64,000 bases of DNA from JAZBPO01 sp963691775 (lineage in GTDB: Bacteria; Pseudomonadota; Gammaproteobacteria; Pseudomonadales; Azotimanducaceae). The notes under the pieces are model-generated. The model was not told the origin of the DNA. It saw nothing but the letters and a program-made list of their open reading frames with translations, and did not search any database. Positions 26,091-35,700 of this stretch are shown here, piece after piece; positions within the stretch are counted from its first letter, which is position 1; each line of letters opens with the position of its first letter. A program made the translations under genes and the position numbers. The DNA lies in the NCBI GenBank assembly GCA_963691775.1, contig OY829369.1:3844001-3908000 (forward strand), in the 5' to 3' direction.

Positions 26091-27329
26091 ATGAGCGAAG
26101 TCGTAGAATCGCCGCAGGACACGTCCCGACTCCATCCCGCCAACCCGGCGCTATTCGCAGAGGAGCGCATCCTCGATCTGTTCGCCGAACTCCGTGAAGG
26201 CGACCCGATCCACTACTGCGCCGACAGCCCCTACGGGCCCTATTGGTCGATCACGCGCTTCGACGACATCAAGCGCGTCGACATGGATCACCACAACTTC
26301 TCGTCGGAGGCCTATCACGGCGGGATCATGATCGATGACAACATCGTCGGAGATCCGGAAAGCGACTTCTTCGTGCGCAGTTTCATCACCATGGACCAGC
26401 CGGAACACGGCCAGCAGCGCAAGGCGGTCAACCGTATCGTCGCGCCGCAGTCGCTGGCGAACTTCGATGCACTCATCCGATCGCGCGTACAGAAGACGCT
26501 CGACGAATTGCCCATTGGTGAAACCTTCGACTGGGTCGACAAGGTCTCGATCGAACTCACGACCCAGATGCTCGCGACGCTCTTCGACTTTCCCTTCGAG
26601 GAGCGCCGGCGCCTGACCCGCTGGTCGGACGTTGCCACTGCCGAGGCAGATTCGCCCCTCGTGGAGGATCAGGCATCGCGGGTCGCCGAGCTCATGGAAT
26701 GCCTTGGCTGGTTCAAGGAACTGAAAGCTCAGCGCATTGGCGGCAACAGCATGGACCTGGTGACCATGCTCGCGAACGACGCGGCAACGAAGGATCAGCC
26801 GGACATCGAGTTTCTGGGCAATCTCATGCTGCTCATCGTCGGCGGCAACGATACGACCCGCAATTCCATGAGCGGCAGCATCAACGCTTTCCACCAGTTT
26901 CCGGATCAGCTCGCGCTGCTGCGTGAACGGCCGGAACTGCTCGGGAATGCGATCGCGGAGATCGTGCGCTGGCAGACGCCGCTCTCGCACATGCGGCGCA
27001 CCGCACTCCGAGATGTACGCGTCGGTGATCGCGTCATCGGCGAAGGCGACAAGGTTGTCATGTGGTACTACTCCGGCAATCGTCAGCCGGACGTGTTCGC
27101 ACACCCCGATTGCATCGACATCACCCGCGAGAATGCGCGCCACCACCTCTCCTTCGGGTTCGGGATTCATCGCTGTCTCGGCATGCGCCTCGCCGAACAG
27201 CAGCTCAAGATCCTGTGGGAGGAAATTCTCAAGCGCTGGTCGCGGATCGAGATCGTGGAAGCGCCGCAGCGGGTCTATTCGAATTTCGTGAACGGCTACG
27301 GAGAGATGCAGGTTCGTATTCACGCCTGA
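26091..27329 (+). CDS. Cytochrome P450, CYP153-like (alkane/fatty-acid hydroxylase type)
   Basis: 412-aa soluble P450. I-helix motif VGGNDTTRNS, K-helix ExxR region EIVRWQ, and heme ligand Cys about 362 in FGFGIHRCLGMRLAE. FGPYWSITRFDDI-type N-terminal sequence and QMLATLFDFPFEERR are typical of CYP153, the terminal alkane/fatty-acid hydroxylases. ATG 26091 has GGGGAG upstream. It needs ferredoxin and ferredoxin reductase, neither of which is in the window. It faces a paralogous P450 tail to tail. The family assignment is from recalled motifs. Confidence 0.88.
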   Translation: MSEVVESPQDTSRLHPANPALFAEERILDLFAELREGDPIHYCADSPYGPYWSITRFDDIKRVDMDHHNFSSEAYHGGIMIDDNIVGDPESDFFVRSFITMDQPEHGQQRKAVNRIVAPQSLANFDALIRSRVQKTLDELPIGETFDWVDKVSIELTTQMLATLFDFPFEERRRLTRWSDVATAEADSPLVEDQASRVAELMECLGWFKELKAQRIGGNSMDLVTMLANDAATKDQPDIEFLGNLMLLIVGGNDTTRNSMSGSINAFHQFPDQLALLRERPELLGNAIAEIVRWQTPLSHMRRTALRDVRVGDRVIGEGDKVVMWYYSGNRQPDVFAHPDCIDITRENARHHLSFGFGIHRCLGMRLAEQQLKILWEEILKRWSRIEIVEAPQRVYSNFVNGYGEMQVRIHA

Positions 27330-27358
27330 CGAGTACTTGCGCCCCGGCGACGTCCGCG

Positions 27359-27387
27359 CCTGCACCCCTACCTAGCGGCGGTGCAGG
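27359..27387. terminator. Hairpin between the two convergent P450 genes
   Basis: Perfect inverted repeat CCTGCACC-N13-GGTGCAGG in the 93-bp gap between the two P450 stops. Placement suggests a bidirectional terminator; there is no T tract. Confidence 0.5.
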
Positions 27388-27422
27388 GCTCAAGCGGTGA
27401 TGGCGCGCGGGCGGGCCTGCCC

Positions 27423-28667
27423 TCAGGCGGCGTGCAGGACCACGGGCAGCGACGCGTAACCTTTCACGAAGTTCGAGCGGATGTGCGCTGGTTCACCAAC
27501 CACTTCGATGGTGTGGAAGCGCTTGAGGATCTCCTCCCAGAGAACGCGGAGCTGCATCTCGCCGAGGCGATTGCCCATGCATCGATGCACCCCGTAGCCG
27601 AATGACACATGGCTGCGTGCGTTCGGACGATCGATGACCAGCTCGTCGGCCGTATCGAAGGCGGACTCGTCCCGGTTTCCGGACAGGTACCACATGACGA
27701 CCTTGTCGCCGGCACGAATCTGCCGGCCGCCCACTTCGACGTCGGTCTTCGCAATGCGACGCATGTGTGCGAGGGGGGTTTGCCAGCGAATGATCTCGGA
27801 AACCATGTTGGGTATGAGTGAGTGGTCGGCGCGGAGCTTGTCGTACTCGCCGGGAAAGCAGTTGAGGGCGTAGACGCCGCCGGTAATGGAGTTTCGCGTC
27901 GTGTCGTTGCCGCCAACGATGAGCAGATTGAGCTGGCCGATGAATTCCATCGGCGACATGCCGGCGTAGGCCTGCGATTTCACCATCATGGAAATGAAGT
28001 CGTTGCCGGGATTGGCCGTGCGCGCCTGCCACAGGTCGATGAAGTAGTCGTGCATCTCCATGAGGATGCGCTGACGCTCGCTTTCGGCCAGACGCCCGGA
28101 GCCAGCCGCCGCACCGGATGTTGCGACGTCCGACCAGTATGGAAGCTTGTGGCGGTCCTCGAAGGGGAAGTCGAAGAGCGTTGCGAGCATTTGGGTGGTG
28201 AGTTCGATGGACACCGCCGGCACCCAGTCGAAGCGCTCGCCCACGGGGAGTGAATCGAGAATTGCCGCTACGCGCGAGCGGATCAGCGCTTCGAGATTGG
28301 CGAGCTGGCGCGGGGCGACGGCGGGCTGTACGGCCTTGCGCTCGGCGTCGTGGCGTGGCCCGTCCGTGCCGATGAAGCTCTTGGTCCGGAACTCCGCTGG
28401 CGGATCGCCGATGATGATCGACGGTTCAGAGGAAAAGGTGTGGTGGTCCATGTCCACGGCCTTGATGTCCTCGAAGCGCGTGATGGACCAGTAGGGGCCG
28501 AAGGCACTTTCTGCGCAGTAGTGCACAGGGGCCTCCGCGCGCAAGCGGGCGAACCAGGGCCGCCAGGCATCCTGCTCGAGAAGGCGACCGTCAGAAACGT
28601 CGATCGCGTCGAGCGGCAGTGCGTACGGGTCGGGCAGCGTCGCGTCGAGCGCTGAGGCTTCGGCCAT
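27423..28667 (-). CDS. Second cytochrome P450, CYP153-like paralogue
   Basis: 414 aa. Shares YCAES.FGPYWSITRF, ELTTQMLATLFDFPFE and LLIVGGNDTTRNSI with the neighbouring P450; the heme Cys is about residue 363 in FGYGVHRCMGNRLGE. The N-terminal segment is longer and differs, and the substrate-recognition loop after FSSEP is shorter, so a different chain-length or substrate preference is plausible. ATG 28667 follows GGGAGGA at about 10 nt. Convergent with its paralogue; probably an old local duplication with inversion. Confidence 0.88.
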   Translation of the reverse strand: MAEASALDATLPDPYALPLDAIDVSDGRLLEQDAWRPWFARLRAEAPVHYCAESAFGPYWSITRFEDIKAVDMDHHTFSSEPSIIIGDPPAEFRTKSFIGTDGPRHDAERKAVQPAVAPRQLANLEALIRSRVAAILDSLPVGERFDWVPAVSIELTTQMLATLFDFPFEDRHKLPYWSDVATSGAAAGSGRLAESERQRILMEMHDYFIDLWQARTANPGNDFISMMVKSQAYAGMSPMEFIGQLNLLIVGGNDTTRNSITGGVYALNCFPGEYDKLRADHSLIPNMVSEIIRWQTPLAHMRRIAKTDVEVGGRQIRAGDKVVMWYLSGNRDESAFDTADELVIDRPNARSHVSFGYGVHRCMGNRLGEMQLRVLWEEILKRFHTIEVVGEPAHIRSNFVKGYASLPVVLHAA

Positions 28668-28885
28668 GGTGCAGGTCCTCCCGGGGCCGTCGGGTGATCG
28701 GTGGAGCGGGCTCTTGGGCCTGCTTCTCATAGCTCCGAGTGTGTGCCCGCCTGCCGCGCCGGGCAAGCCACAGGACAGGGGGTCGCGGAAGCATCGCGGC
28801 GGGGGAGCGCGCCCTATGCCGTCCCGACGTCGAGCTGTCCGGTCGCTTGATCGCGGCGTGGCCCGGCGTACACCTGCCTCAGCGC

Positions 28886-30076
28886 TCAGATGCGGTCCAG
28901 TGCCTGCGCCAGGTCCGTGATCAGGTCGTCGGGATGCTCGAGGCCGATCGACACGCGCATGTCTCCGGCGTGCAGCCCCATAGCGGCAAAGCGCTCTGGA
29001 GTCTGTTCTTTGAGCGCGCTGATTGCTGGGGCGTAGATAAGGCTTTCATGTCCGCCCCAGGACACGCCTCGACCGAACAGTTCCAGGCCGTCGAAAAAGC
29101 GCTTCGCCGCAGCGGTGTCTCGGGTTGCGAGGGTAAAGGCGAAGAGGCTTGATGATCCGGACATCTGCCGCGCAGCAAGCGCGTGCTGCGGATGGCTCGG
29201 GAGACCTGGATGGCTGACGGCTGCGATGCGGTGATCGCGCTCGAGCCAGCGTGCAACGGCAAGGCCGCCGCGTTCATGGGCATCCAGTCGTGCGGGCAGG
29301 GTGCGCAGACCTCGGAGCAGGAGCCAGGCCTCGAACGGTGCCGCGCGCGCCCCGAGCAATTCCGCCTCGACGGTCGCGATCGGGTCGACGTCTGCCGCCG
29401 CGCCCAGGACCACCCCGGCGATGAGATCGCTGTGTCCTCCGAGGTACTTCGACGCGCTGTGAATCTCCAGGTGGGCGCCGAGCTCGAGCGGGCGCTGGCG
29501 GAGTGGGGTTGCCCAGGTGTTGTCGACGATGACGCGGATACCGCGTTCGCGCGCGAGGGCGCAGACCGCCGCGATGTCCTGCAATTCGAAGCGCGCTGAA
29601 GAAGGCGTCTCCAGATAGATCACTCGCGAACGTTCGGTCATTGCCTTGGCGAAGTCGTCTGGCGAGCAGCCCTCGACGAAGGTCGTGGTGATGCCCGCCT
29701 TCTCCGCGAGCCAGGTGCCCATGAATCGCCCCGCAGGCCCGTACACCTGATTCACCGTGATGATGTGATCGCCGGCGCGCAGGGACGCGAGGAGCGACGC
29801 GCTGATGGCGCCCATGCCCGAACCGAACAGTCGCGCACGCCCGGCTCCTGCCAGCCGAGCCAGCTGGCCTTCGACTGCGCATACCGTGGGATTCATCTGC
29901 CGACCGTAAACGGGGGTTCCGGTGCGGTCTTCGAATGCGGCGTCGAGCGAGTCCCAACTATCAAAGGTGTGCGTGCTGTTCTGATAGAGAGGCGGAACGA
30001 CAGCGCCGTGGACGGAGTCCGCATGTTCGCGGTCGTGGACGAGGCGAGTCTCCGCCCGCCATTCACGCTTGCTCAT
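28886..30076 (-). CDS. Trans-sulfuration PLP enzyme (cystathionine beta-lyase / gamma-synthase family)
   Basis: 396-aa fold-I PLP enzyme of sulfur amino acid metabolism. The PLP Lys is in HSASKYLGGHSDLIAG, with VYGRQMNPT and GSGMGAIS typical of the family, and the C-terminal GVSWGGHESL. Whether it cleaves cystathionine or acts as gamma-synthase or sulfhydrylase cannot be told from motifs; the GGHESL ending is common in beta-lyases. It overlaps the antiporter gene by 4 bp and ends the long minus-strand cluster. Confidence 0.9.
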   Translation of the reverse strand: MSKREWRAETRLVHDREHADSVHGAVVPPLYQNSTHTFDSWDSLDAAFEDRTGTPVYGRQMNPTVCAVEGQLARLAGAGRARLFGSGMGAISASLLASLRAGDHIITVNQVYGPAGRFMGTWLAEKAGITTTFVEGCSPDDFAKAMTERSRVIYLETPSSARFELQDIAAVCALARERGIRVIVDNTWATPLRQRPLELGAHLEIHSASKYLGGHSDLIAGVVLGAAADVDPIATVEAELLGARAAPFEAWLLLRGLRTLPARLDAHERGGLAVARWLERDHRIAAVSHPGLPSHPQHALAARQMSGSSSLFAFTLATRDTAAAKRFFDGLELFGRGVSWGGHESLIYAPAISALKEQTPERFAAMGLHAGDMRVSIGLEHPDDLITDLAQALDRI

Positions 30077-31635
30077 GCGTCAGTCTCCTCGGGGGAAGGT
30101 GTGCCGTAGGCGCAGCCGATCCCCGTGATCGCGAGGATGGGTGCGATCAGGAGATTTATCAGGGTCAGAAGCTGCCAGTGCCAGTATTCGGCCACAGGAA
30201 CGCCGAGCGTTGCGACCATGAACAGGGCAGTCGCGTGCCAGGGGACCAGGCTTTCTATCATGGTGCCGGTGTCTTCGATGGAGCGGGACAGGATCGGGCG
30301 CGGGACCGCCAGGGTGTCGAAGCGGCGCGCGAACGCGTCGCCGACGATGAAGGCCGTTGCGCTCTGGTTCGAGGTGAGCGTGTTCGTGACGGCCGCCGCG
30401 CCGAGGGCAGAGAGCACCGTCGTGGCCTGACCGCGCGCGAAGGCGAAGAGGCGGCCGACGACGCGCGGCATGGTGTCGAGGAGGTCGATGGCGCCAACGA
30501 ACAGAAAGACGAGGAAGGCGACGAAGATCGCTTCACGCATGGAGTAAAGGCCACCGCGCTCCACCAGCGCGGCGACGGCGTCAGGGACTGGGGTGCCATC
30601 CGCCATGGCCAGGGAAAAGCCCGTCGTCAGGGAGCGAAGGACGTCCACGAGGGCGAATTCCTGGAGGAGAGCTGCCAGCAGAACCGCGACGAGGATCGAC
30701 GCCAGCAGGACAGGCAGGGTCGGCCAGCGCCGCATCGATCCGACAAGGACGACGAGCGGTGGCAGCAGAAGTAGCGGGTGATAGGTGAACACGCCACCGA
30801 GGCCCGCAAGGAAGGCCTGCACCTGTCCGGCGCGCGCGGCTGAGGCGTCGAGGTCCGATCCCAGTCCGACCCAGGCGTAGACCGCGAGCGCGATCGATGC
30901 TGAGGGCACCGTTGTCCAGAGCATGGCGCGAATGTGGTCGAAGAGGTCCACGCCAGCGCCGATCGCGGCCATGTTGGTGGTGTCGGAGAGGGGGCTGAGT
31001 TTGTCGCCGAAGTAGGCGCCGCCGATGACGGCGCCTGCGACTATGGCCGGATCGGCGCCGATGGATGCGCCGATGCCCATGAGTACGACGCCGATGGTCC
31101 CCGCGCTGCCCCAGGACGTGCCCGTGAGGGTCGAGAAGATTGCGGGGACCGCGAAGGCGAGGGCGTAGATCCAATCCGGATCGATGAGTCGCACCCCCCA
31201 GTCGACAAGCATGGGAATCGTGCCCGCAACCATCCAGGCACCGACGAGCAGGCCGATTGCGAAGAGGATGAAGATTGCGGGCAGCGCCTTCGCAAGGCGC
31301 GCGATGATCGCGTCCTGAATACGCATCCACGGAAAGCCCAGCCAGAGGAGCTGGGCGATGGCGAAGGTTGCCGCGAAGACGAACACGGCTTCGAGGGGAA
31401 TGGGTGGGCGATCGAGCAGGAGCGGGCGTGCGATCAGGCCCCAGAGCACGAGTGCGAGCAGCACGAGGGCAGGCAGTGCCGAAGCGGTGAAGCCGACGGC
31501 GCGTCCGTCCGGGACGCGCCTGTCCGGGACGCGCCTGTCCGGGACGCGCCTGTCCGGGACGCGCCTGTCCGGGACGCGCCTGTCCGGGACGCGCCTGTCC
31601 GGGACGCGCCTGTCCGGGACGTGGATCTGCCTCAT
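30073..31635 (-). CDS. NhaC-family Na+/H+ antiporter with repeat-expanded N-terminus
   Basis: About 520 aa with roughly 11-12 transmembrane helices. Family motifs are TGTSWGSAGT and FGDKLSPLSDTTNMAA. Before the first helix the protein has seven PDRRV pentapeptides and a PDGRA variant, encoded by a 15-bp tandem array. The first Met after the glk stop (ATG 31635, MRQIHV) is preferred; the longer frame would overlap glk. The charged, Arg-rich cytoplasmic tail is not a usual feature of the family. Probably expels Na+ in exchange for H+. Coupled by a 4-bp overlap to the trans-sulfuration gene. Confidence 0.86.
   Translation of the reverse strand: MRQIHVPDRRVPDRRVPDRRVPDRRVPDRRVPDRRVPDRRVPDGRAVGFTASALPALVLLALVLWGLIARPLLLDRPPIPLEAVFVFAATFAIAQLLWLGFPWMRIQDAIIARLAKALPAIFILFAIGLLVGAWMVAGTIPMLVDWGVRLIDPDWIYALAFAVPAIFSTLTGTSWGSAGTIGVVLMGIGASIGADPAIVAGAVIGGAYFGDKLSPLSDTTNMAAIGAGVDLFDHIRAMLWTTVPSASIALAVYAWVGLGSDLDASAARAGQVQAFLAGLGGVFTYHPLLLLPPLVVLVGSMRRWPTLPVLLASILVAVLLAALLQEFALVDVLRSLTTGFSLAMADGTPVPDAVAALVERGGLYSMREAIFVAFLVFLFVGAIDLLDTMPRVVGRLFAFARGQATTVLSALGAAAVTNTLTSNQSATAFIVGDAFARRFDTLAVPRPILSRSIEDTGTMIESLVPWHATALFMVATLGVPVAEYWHWQLLTLINLLIAPILAITGIGCAYGTPSPEETDA
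31501..31620 (-). repeat. 15-bp tandem array encoding PDRRV
   Basis: Eight contiguous 15-bp units (plus-strand GCGCCTGTCCGGGAC). Seven are identical and the one at 31501-31515 is a variant. The perfect identity suggests recent expansion, and the unit length keeps the antiporter frame. Confidence 0.97.
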
Positions 31636-31663
31636 CGGCTGAGTTCCCGCTGAATCGGGCGTT

Positions 31664-32647
31664 TCATTGCGCGTGCTGCCCCTTCGCAACAGCGGCCGCT
31701 GCGCCGAGCAGGCCCGGTTGCGGGTGCATGATCAGCGCGGTCGGAATGCGCTTCATCAGTTCCCTGTGGCGGCCTTTGTTTTCGAATCCCGCGCGCAAGC
31801 GGCTCGCAGCAAGGCGCTCCGGTGCGCGCTGAGCGACACCGCCGGTTAAGAAAACGCCAGACCATGCGCCCAGTTGCAGCGCCAGATCGCCCGCGAACTG
31901 GCCGAGCATCTCGTAGAACAGCGCCAGCGCTTCGTCGGCGAGCGGGTCGGCCGCCTTGGTTGCGGCCGCGAAGACACCGGGGGCGTCGAGAGGCGGTGCT
32001 GGAATGCCCCTGATTGCCGCGAGGCCGGCGTGCAGGTTGCCGAGTCCGCGTCCGGAGACGAGGCGCTCGACCGATACGCGTCCGTAGCGCGAGCGCAGGT
32101 GTTCGAGCAGCGCGTCCTGCAAGGCCGACTCGGAAGCGAAGCCGGCGTGTCCCGCCTCACTCTCGATGGCGACCGGGCCTCCTGCGGCATCGCGCAGGCC
32201 AGCGGCACCCAGGCCGGTGCCCGGACCCACCACCGCCTGGCAGAACCCGGGTGACGGCGGCAGCTCGGGAGAAGCGGAGCCGATGACTAGGATGTCTTCG
32301 GGCGCCAGATGCGGCAGCGCGTGAGCAACGGCTTCGAAGTCATTCAGCAACTGAACGTCCGCGCCGTCGCAGTGCGCGGCGAGCGCGTCACTTTGCAGCA
32401 CCCAGGGGTGATTGGTGATTCGGATGGCGCCGTTCGTCACCGGCCCTGCGGCGGCGATGCAGACGCTTTCGAGACGGGGCGCTCCGACGTCCTCTAGGTA
32501 CGCTGAGATGGCGGCCTCTGGCGAAACGTGCTCCGCGCAGGCGAAGGAACGCGCCATCTGGTAGCTGACTGATCCGTCTCCATGCGTCAGCGCGAAGCGA
32601 GCATTGGTGCCGCCGATGTCGCCGATGAGCTGCGCTTTCTGGGTCAT
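31664..32647 (-). CDS. glk: Glucokinase
   Basis: 327-aa ATP-dependent glucokinase of the bacterial Glk family (typical length about 320). Motifs: the phosphate loop LIGDIGGTNARFAL at the N-terminus, LLNDFEAVAHALP with the catalytic Asp, VVGPGTGLGAAG, the Glu region ESEAGHAGFA, and GGVAQR near the C-terminus. Phosphorylates glucose to glucose-6-phosphate in the cytoplasm. ATG 32647 with GAAGAAG upstream. 28 bp before the antiporter gene and 61 bp after tamB, so probably part of one transcript. Confidence 0.92.
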   Translation of the reverse strand: MTQKAQLIGDIGGTNARFALTHGDGSVSYQMARSFACAEHVSPEAAISAYLEDVGAPRLESVCIAAAGPVTNGAIRITNHPWVLQSDALAAHCDGADVQLLNDFEAVAHALPHLAPEDILVIGSASPELPPSPGFCQAVVGPGTGLGAAGLRDAAGGPVAIESEAGHAGFASESALQDALLEHLRSRYGRVSVERLVSGRGLGNLHAGLAAIRGIPAPPLDAPGVFAAATKAADPLADEALALFYEMLGQFAGDLALQLGAWSGVFLTGGVAQRAPERLAASRLRAGFENKGRHRELMKRIPTALIMHPQPGLLGAAAAVAKGQHAQ

Positions 32648-32708
32648 GGTCTGCTTCTTCAACGCTGTCCGCCCAAGAGTGCACGGGCGCGGGCGCTGGC
32701 GACAGCGT

Positions 32709-35700
32709 TCAGTCGAATTCGCGGCGATAGAGCAGGTCCAGCGCGTGCACGGGGCCCGTTTCGGTGCGCGCTGACAAGCGGTCGGAGATTTCGTATTCGA
32801 TCTGTACGCCACTGGCGCGCGTCGTGAGCGCGAAGTTGTAGCGCGCGTAGAGCCGCTCGGACAGGCGCGTACCCGCCACGACGGCGCCGGTGCCCGTGTC
32901 CACGCCAAACTCCTTGAGGCCAAGGCGCTCACCGAAACCCTGCAGATACGGGTTCGCCGCTCCGACGCCCAGGCTGAAGGCGGCTGCGCTGACGCGCTCC
33001 TGGTCCTCGGGTCGCACTGCGTCAGGCGCCCGGCCGGTGACCAGCATCGACAGAGCGGCGCCATCGTCGAGCGGTGGCGTGGCGTAGAGGCTCGTTTCGA
33101 GGGCGTCGGGCGGGCCGGTGATGGTGACGCCCACTTCCTGGCCGCCCAGGACCCTGCCCGCGGTAACGCTCACCTCCGGGCGCATGAGCGAACCATCGAA
33201 GGCGAGGCTGCCCGTCGTGATGGTGAGTTCGCGACCGAAGCGCGACACGGTGCCACCGCGCGTGTCGATGTGGCCCTGCGCCGTCAACGAGCGATCTAGC
33301 CCGAGGGCGAGTGCCAGGTTCCCGGTGAGGCCGGTAGAAAGTGCCCCAGCAGTCAATTGGACGTCATCGCCGAGGTGTACCTCCACCCGCGCCTGGGTCA
33401 GGACGCCGCGATCCGCGGCGGCCGGTACCTTGCGGTGGAGGATGACATCCTGGGAACGTGCAGCGCCGGCTTCCGGCACGGACTTCACTGCGATGCGCGC
33501 GCGGGGAACGCCCAGCGTGCCATTCACGGACAGCACTCCATCCTGCAGCTCGGCCTCGAAGTGCGGAGAGAGCCAGAGTGCTAGGTCGGGCAGAGCGACC
33601 AGCGGTACGTCGTCCCCCCGCAGGGAGAGCGCGGCCCGCACCTGATCTTCGGCGTCATAGGCGAGCGCCCCGTCGAAGCGGAGGGGGATGCCGTCGACGT
33701 CGAAGGCCCCTTCGATTTTCAGCCCCTCATCAGCCACGCTCGACACGGTGAAGGCGGGCAGATCGAGGACGCGTCCGATTGCCGGTACCTCGATGCGCAG
33801 GTGCCCATCCCCCTGGCCGCTCAGGCGTGGCCGGCCAGCCGTGCCCGTGACCCTCAATTCGCCCTGGAAGCTGCCCGCTGGGTCTTCGAGCCCATCGAGG
33901 AAGGGCTCGAAGACCTCCAGGGCATCGAGGTTGATGTGTGCGCGACCCTCGAGGGGGCTGTCCGCGAATGATTCGGCGTGATCGATGCGCCCTTCGAGTG
34001 CCACGCTGCCTGCGTTTCGCGCGTGCACGCGGGCTGCGCCTATGAGGGCGTCGTCCTCGCGCTCGATACGCAGGCTGAGTTCTTCGATGACGTCCTCGAA
34101 GACATAGCGCCCGGCATCGAGCGCCTGCAGTACAAGGCCAAGTCCGGAAGCCTCGACGTTCAGGGCTGCGTGCGCCGGCGCATAGCGGAGGTTGCCCGCC
34201 AGCGCCCCGTCCAGCTGCACGCCGGCCGGTAGCCACTTCGCAAGGCGCGCAGCGGGCAGTGCGGTGATGCGCACTTCCGCGATGTCCGCGTCCGTGGCGA
34301 GGGGCCACGCGAGGGCACTCGTGCACAGGTGCGCTGGCGTCGACGTCATGCAGGCCGCCGCCAGCGAAAACCGAGTGCCACCGGCGTATGAAAACACCGT
34401 CGGTGCCTCGAGCTTCCAAACGCCGAGCGATGGGTGGCGCACGTTGAGCACCGACGCTTCCCCCGCGATGCGCTCCATCGACGGCTCTACCGAGAGCGTT
34501 GCTTCGCCATGAATGCTCGCGTCTGCGCTCTTCGCATCGAGCCTCAGGGGCCAGGCGCCTAGCGGTCCCTGTGCGGTCAGCGAGGCGAAGGCGGGCTCGG
34601 CGAGGCGTGGGTGCGTAAGCTCAGTGACTTCTAGGTTCACTGTTCCCTCGCCTCTCAGTCCCTGTGCCAGATGGATCTGAGCGCGGAGCTGGGCGATGGA
34701 CACCTCGCCCAGACCGGCGCCGTCAAGCACGCCGAAAACACGCAAATCCGGTGCGGCGAGCGTACCTCCGACCCTTCCCTCTATGCGGCCGCGGCCGCGC
34801 ATATCCGGGTGAATCTCTGTCAGATCGGCAAGGTCGATGCGCACGGAGGCTGCAGGGGCCGTGCCCGCCTCCTTTTGTATCCGCAGGCGGTTGCTGCCGA
34901 GCGCGCCAGTGACGTCAAGCGCGTTCGCGCGCAAGTTTGAAGCAAGGGACAGGGCCGCGTGCCCTTCGAGGGAGACCGGCCGACCGTCGAGGGTTCCGGT
35001 CAACGCGCCGTCCGACAGACGCAGCGTCGCGTCAGCGGGAGACCAGAGGACGTCCGTGAACGCATCGAACGCCAGCGCATGACTGTTGCTTCGCGGGGCG
35101 CGCGCGTCGAGCCGGGCGTGAAGCTTTGCGTCCGTCCTTCCGCTCGGGATCAGCGTTCGGCCGGTTGCATCGAGGCGCAGGTGCTTGCTGACGGCCTGAA
35201 GCGTGAACATGAGGCCGCGAGCGTCTTGCTCGCCGCTGAGCGCCACGTTGATCGGGAGGCGCTCTGCAGCGAACGGGTCCGACACTTCGATCACTGCGGC
35301 TGCGCTGCTCGACCCGCGATCGAGGGCGCCATCGAAATGGGCGGTTGCCGACGCAAGGGTGAACGCGTCGAACGCTCGCGCGGCCAGCAGTTCTGCATCG
35401 GCCGTGATCGTTGGCGCGGAAAGATCCGGGATCGAAGCCGTAAGGCGCAGCGGGAGCGGAGCCGAAAGCTCTGCCGCCAATGCTGCTGAACGCAGCGTCC
35501 CTTCAAGCTTCAAGCTGGCTTCAAGGCGGGACAGGTCGGAACTCGCCGCCGCACCAGCGCGGGCGGCCTGCGAGCGCTGCCCGTCGGCGATTCCGGCTCC
35601 GGTCCCGGCTCCGGTGCCGGTCCCGGTCCCGGTCCCGGTCCCGGTCCCGGTCCAGGACCAGGGCAGATTGGCGCTCAGTTCCAGGCGCGCCGCGCCCGCC

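Noticed and set aside
31501..31620. 15-bp array as CRISPR or iteron origin
   Set aside because: No spacers, no replication gene nearby, and the array is in frame within a transporter gene.
31358..31642. Plus-strand frame with repeated LSGTR pentapeptides
   Set aside because: It is the 15-bp array read on the wrong strand; the antiporter frame on the minus strand carries the real domain.
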